Shown here piece by piece: positions 47,657 through 50,661 of a stretch of DNA of 50,661 bases. The DNA lies in contig JAQVKD010000004.1 of NCBI GenBank assembly GCA_028694805.1, forward strand, positions 1-50,661, read 5' to 3'. The position numbers were made by a program, and so were the translations under genes. Each line of letters begins with the position of its first letter. The stretch's first letter is position 1. The notes under the pieces were generated by a model, which did not search any database, was not told the origin of the DNA, and saw nothing but the letters and a program-made list of their open reading frames with translations. The stretch is from Candidatus Dojkabacteria bacterium (lineage in GTDB: Bacteria > Patescibacteriota > Dojkabacteria > SC72).

Positions 47657-48922
47657 TTAACATTTTAACCCGCTTCTACTGTATCCATTAACTTCTAGAT
47701 TATAGATCTTGCCAGGTTTATACTTTTTTTCTGTAATTACTTCATGATTGTAATATGAGATTCCTTTATTAGGTTCAATCATTAAGACGGGTATAGATTT
47801 ATTTAGTAACTGTTTATGTTTTCTCTCTCTAATTTCATTTACACATTCTCTTAATATCTTTTCTCTCTTCTTCTTTATGGATAGAGATACATTATCTGTC
47901 ATTTTACTAGCTACTGTACCTTTTCTTTGTGAGTATTTTCCAATATATACCATCTCTACTTCACATTTTTTAACAAGGTTAATAGTTTTATTAAAATCGT
48001 CATCTGTTTCTGTAGGAAAACCCACTATTGCATCTGTAGTTATTCTAAATAGAGGATCTTTAGCTTTAATCTGATCGCAGATATCTATAAAAGTTTGAGC
48101 TTTATATCTGCGATTCATAAGATTTAAGATTCTATCTGATCCAGATTGTACTGCTATATTGCAATGTTTAAGAAATTTCTCATGTGTTGTAATTAAATCT
48201 ATTAATTCATTACTAAAATCCTTTGGGTGTGATGAAAGAAAATTAATCCAGAATTCTCCATCTATTTTCTCCACCTCTTTTAGAAGGTCTATGAAATTCC
48301 TACTCTCGTCTTCCCAACTATTAACATTCTGACCAAGGAGTGTAACTATTTTCCCGTCATTTGAAATGAAATTATTGATATTTTCTAATATCTGTTTTTT
48401 AGGAAGATTTATTAGTTCTCCTCTAGCATATGGGACTATACAGTATGAGCAGAAATTGTCACATCCATGCGATGTTGAGAAGAGACCTTGGTATTTGTTG
48501 TTTATATCATAGTTAATAGATTGTGTATTTATTTGATCTGAGTCATCAATATTCAGAATCTTGGGTAGTTGGTCTATTTCTTTAATATTTATTATATGTG
48601 TAATCCATGGATGTTTCCTTAACAAAGTCTTTTTGTATTTCTCAGATATCTGATTATTTTCTCTGTCATATCTTTGTGCCATACATCCAGTTAATATTAC
48701 TGTCTTATCATTAAAATCTTTATTCTGAGACTTTATTCCCCATCCGGACACCTTGTCTTCTGCTTGTTGTCTAATACTGCATGTTACTAGGAATATGATA
48801 TCTGCTTTTCTCCAATCCTTAGTTTCAGTTAAACTATAACTATTTAAAATGTTTCTAATACTATTTCCATCTGCAGTATTCATTGCACAGCCATATGTTT
48901 TAATATAGAAAGTTTTGTTCAT
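47657..48922 (-). CDS. miaB: tRNA-2-methylthio-N6-dimethylallyladenosine synthase (MiaB-like radical SAM methylthiotransferase)
   Basis: 'FYIKTYGCAMNTADGNSI', 'ILTGCMAQR', 'STSHGCDNFCSYCIVPYARGE', 'LLGQNVNSW', 'TTDAIVGFPTETDDDF'. Confidence 0.92.
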   Translation of the reverse strand: MNKTFYIKTYGCAMNTADGNSIRNILNSYSLTETKDWRKADIIFLVTCSIRQQAEDKVSGWGIKSQNKDFNDKTVILTGCMAQRYDRENNQISEKYKKTLLRKHPWITHIINIKEIDQLPKILNIDDSDQINTQSINYDINNKYQGLFSTSHGCDNFCSYCIVPYARGELINLPKKQILENINNFISNDGKIVTLLGQNVNSWEDESRNFIDLLKEVEKIDGEFWINFLSSHPKDFSNELIDLITTHEKFLKHCNIAVQSGSDRILNLMNRRYKAQTFIDICDQIKAKDPLFRITTDAIVGFPTETDDDFNKTINLVKKCEVEMVYIGKYSQRKGTVASKMTDNVSLSIKKKREKILRECVNEIRERKHKQLLNKSIPVLMIEPNKGISYYNHEVITEKKYKPGKIYNLEVNGYSRSGLKC

Positions 48923-48960
48923 ATGGTGATTTTACCATAGTTAAAGTGAAATAAAGAAAA

Positions 48961-48980
48961 AGAGGAGCTAATGCCCCTCT
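48961..48980 (-). terminator. Intrinsic terminator downstream of the DUF5667-like gene
   Basis: Minus strand AGAGGGGC-ATTA-GCTCCTCT followed by TTTTTC. Confidence 0.8.
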
Positions 48981-49003
48981 TCTATTCTCAATGAAGATAT
49001 ATT

Positions 49004-49612
49004 TTAGTTATTTCCATTACCATTCGTAGATCCATTGTCACTATCACTATTTCCATTAGTAGTATCGTCATTTGATGAATTTCCATTTGTTCCATCAGAA
49101 TTACCAGTATCTTCTTTTGTAGTACCACATGTCCCTGTTCCACACTGTTCTAAATTCTCTTCTAATTTCTCTTTGACTTCCAAAGCAGACTCTTCTCCAT
49201 TATTTTCTACTTGCTGCATAACTTGTATATGCTGTTCGAGTTGTAATTCATATTGATTTTGAATCTGTTCTAATTCACCATCTTGATATTTATCAGCATT
49301 AGCTTCAAGATCTCCTAATTTTTGTTGTACTCTGTCTTGTTGTTCAGAAACAGCTGCTAATACTTCTGATAGATCTGTATCAGAATCTGATAGGGCTTCT
49401 AATTCTGCAACTCTTTCAGCAAGTATCTCTGTTTCTAATTCTGCACTTTTAAGATCATCAAATGTTACTAATCTTTGTATATTCTCAGCTAATATATCAA
49501 TAGGATAGAGAGTGTCTCCTGGTTCTGCTGCATCAGCCTCTTGTGCTAGGAGATAGCCTCCTCCTCCTAATACGATTAGTAGTACTAATACTACTTTTAT
49601 TACTTTTTTCAT
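49004..49612 (-). CDS. Exported DUF5667-like protein with Asn/Ser/Thr/Gly-rich tail
   Basis: Signal/TM 'VIKVVLVLLIVLGGGGYLLA', 'AEPGDTLYPIDILAENIQRLVTFDDLKSAELETEILAERVAELE', low-complexity tail 'NGNSSNDDTTNGNSDSDNGSTNGNGNN'. Confidence 0.75.
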   Translation of the reverse strand: MKKVIKVVLVLLIVLGGGGYLLAQEADAAEPGDTLYPIDILAENIQRLVTFDDLKSAELETEILAERVAELEALSDSDTDLSEVLAAVSEQQDRVQQKLGDLEANADKYQDGELEQIQNQYELQLEQHIQVMQQVENNGEESALEVKEKLEENLEQCGTGTCGTTKEDTGNSDGTNGNSSNDDTTNGNSDSDNGSTNGNGNN

Positions 49613-49669
49613 ATATATTAAAATATGTAAAAATTTAACTGTAGGATATAGTACAGCCTTAAAAATTTT

Positions 49670-50401
49670 TTGTCTAATTTTGATATACTGAAGAATATGA
49701 TTGAAGATGTAAAAAAAGAATTTAAAAAATATGCTTCAAAAAAAAGAGCTGATCATAGTGCCAGATTTTTTAAAACAGGAAAGGGTGAATATGCTGAAGC
49801 AGATCTGTTTTTAGGTGTAAGAAACCCAGATATTTATAAGGTTGTTAATAAATTTAAAAAAGAAATGAGTATCGATGAGGCTATATGTTTTCTTCAGCAT
49901 GAAATACATGAGTATAGATTGTTTGGATTAAAAGCTCTGGAATATAAATATAAAGAAGGTGATAAAGAGGTAAAGAAAGAGATTGTCGATATATATTTAG
50001 ATAATATTAAATATATAAATAATTGGGATTTGGTAGATCTATCTGCCCCCAATATTTTAGGTGATTATCTATTAGATAATGATAGAAATATTCTATATGT
50101 ATTAGTTAATAAGGAGGATCTTTGGTCAAAAAGAATTGCTATATTATCTACATTTGCATTTATAAAAAATGATGAGTTTGGTGATGCTTTAAAAATCTCA
50201 AAAATTTTACTAACACATGAACATGATTTAATACATAAAGCTGTAGGCTGGATGTTAAGAGAGATTTGGAAAAGAGATAGTGAAATTGCTGAGAAGTTTA
50301 TCAAGGATAATTATGATGATATGGATAGAATGACCTTGAGATATGCTATAGAGAAAATGGACGAGGGTGTAAGAATGTTGTTTTTGAAAAAGATCTTTTA
50401 G
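49670..50401 (+). CDS. AlkD-like DNA alkylation repair protein (HEAT-like)
   Basis: 'ADHSARFFKTGKGEYAEADLFLGVRNPDI', 'YINNWDLVDLSAPNILGDYLL', 'LWSKRIAILSTFAFIK', 'HKAVGWMLREIWKRD'; TTG start, with an alternative ATG at 49697. Confidence 0.9.
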   Translation: MSNFDILKNMIEDVKKEFKKYASKKRADHSARFFKTGKGEYAEADLFLGVRNPDIYKVVNKFKKEMSIDEAICFLQHEIHEYRLFGLKALEYKYKEGDKEVKKEIVDIYLDNIKYINNWDLVDLSAPNILGDYLLDNDRNILYVLVNKEDLWSKRIAILSTFAFIKNDEFGDALKISKILLTHEHDLIHKAVGWMLREIWKRDSEIAEKFIKDNYDDMDRMTLRYAIEKMDEGVRMLFLKKIF

Positions 50402-50403
50402 AA

Positions 50404-50661
50404 TTATGAAATCTTTTGTAATTCTTGATTTTCTTGAGTAGATAGATATTCTAAAACTTGTTCTTCTAAATCTTCTATAGTTCCATTGTTATAAATAATA
50501 TGATCTGTAAGAGTTAAACACTTTGGCAAATTTTGCTCTGCAGGGTTTTCAGATATACTTTCTCTTTCTTCGGCTTCTTTAAATTCTTCAAAAGTAACAT
50601 CGTCTGTACTACTTGATCTTATCTTCGATCTTTCCCAGCGAATTTCTTGATTAGCATCCAC
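50404..50661 (-). CDS. C-terminal part of a P-loop nucleotide/dephospho-CoA kinase-like protein (truncated by window edge)
   Basis: 'VDANQEIRWERSKIRSSSTDDVTFEEFKEAEERES...CLTLTDHIIYNNGTIEDLEEQV' resembles the C-terminus of kinase families; the N-terminus is outside the window. Confidence 0.4.
   Translation of the reverse strand: MDANQEIRWERSKIRSSSTDDVTFEEFKEAEERESISENPAEQNLPKCLTLTDHIIYNNGTIEDLEEQVLEYLSTQENQELQKIS

Noticed and set aside
1-50661. Stop-codon reassignment (UGA as Gly, as in some Patescibacteria)
   Set aside because: ORFs of conserved proteins end at expected C-termini under the standard code; no in-frame UGA is needed to complete the conserved genes.

Overview
This is a gene-dense, AT-rich bacterial chromosome segment dominated by housekeeping genes. 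The very tight packing, divergent protein families and rearranged dcw cluster suggest a Patescibacteria/CPR-type genome; that is inference, as the window contains no rRNA. From left to right it carries: a mutS 3' part; an atypical OmpR-type regulator; a class A PBP; thrS-infC-rpmI-rplT-pheS-pheT (minus strand); rsmD; two large repeat-rich surface proteins; a TrmH-like methyltransferase; recG; a Rel homolog; tyrS; a RAYT-type Y1 transposase; rarA; truB-rsmI; tatD; a split murein/division cluster (mraZ-rsmH-ftsL-like-PBP2/ftsI-mraY, murF, murA, murB, murG, ftsW); an archaeal-type cytidylate kinase; a rubredoxin-like protein; DUF5674 plus a partner gene; three tRNAs (Leu-UAA, Cys-GCA, Leu-CAG); pyk; secG; a solitary membrane-tethered peptide-binding protein; def; miaB; and an AlkD-like gene. 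There is no CRISPR array, prophage or obvious defense island. The observations most worth following up are: (1) a 263-bp convergent intergenic gap, anomalous in this genome, with two elaborate perfect-stem structures and a good minus-strand promoter (candidate ncRNA); (2) a 215-bp palindromic MITE-like element whose termini resemble the repeats flanking the RAYT gene; (3) four 10-bp-phased AGTGG-type repeats upstream of mraZ (candidate MraZ operator); (4) a surface protein with three tandem phage-tail-fibre/collar-like HxH modules; (5) a Rel homolog with a destroyed hydrolase motif; (6) a response regulator with the phospho-Asp replaced by Glu. All were read by eye; no database search was run.
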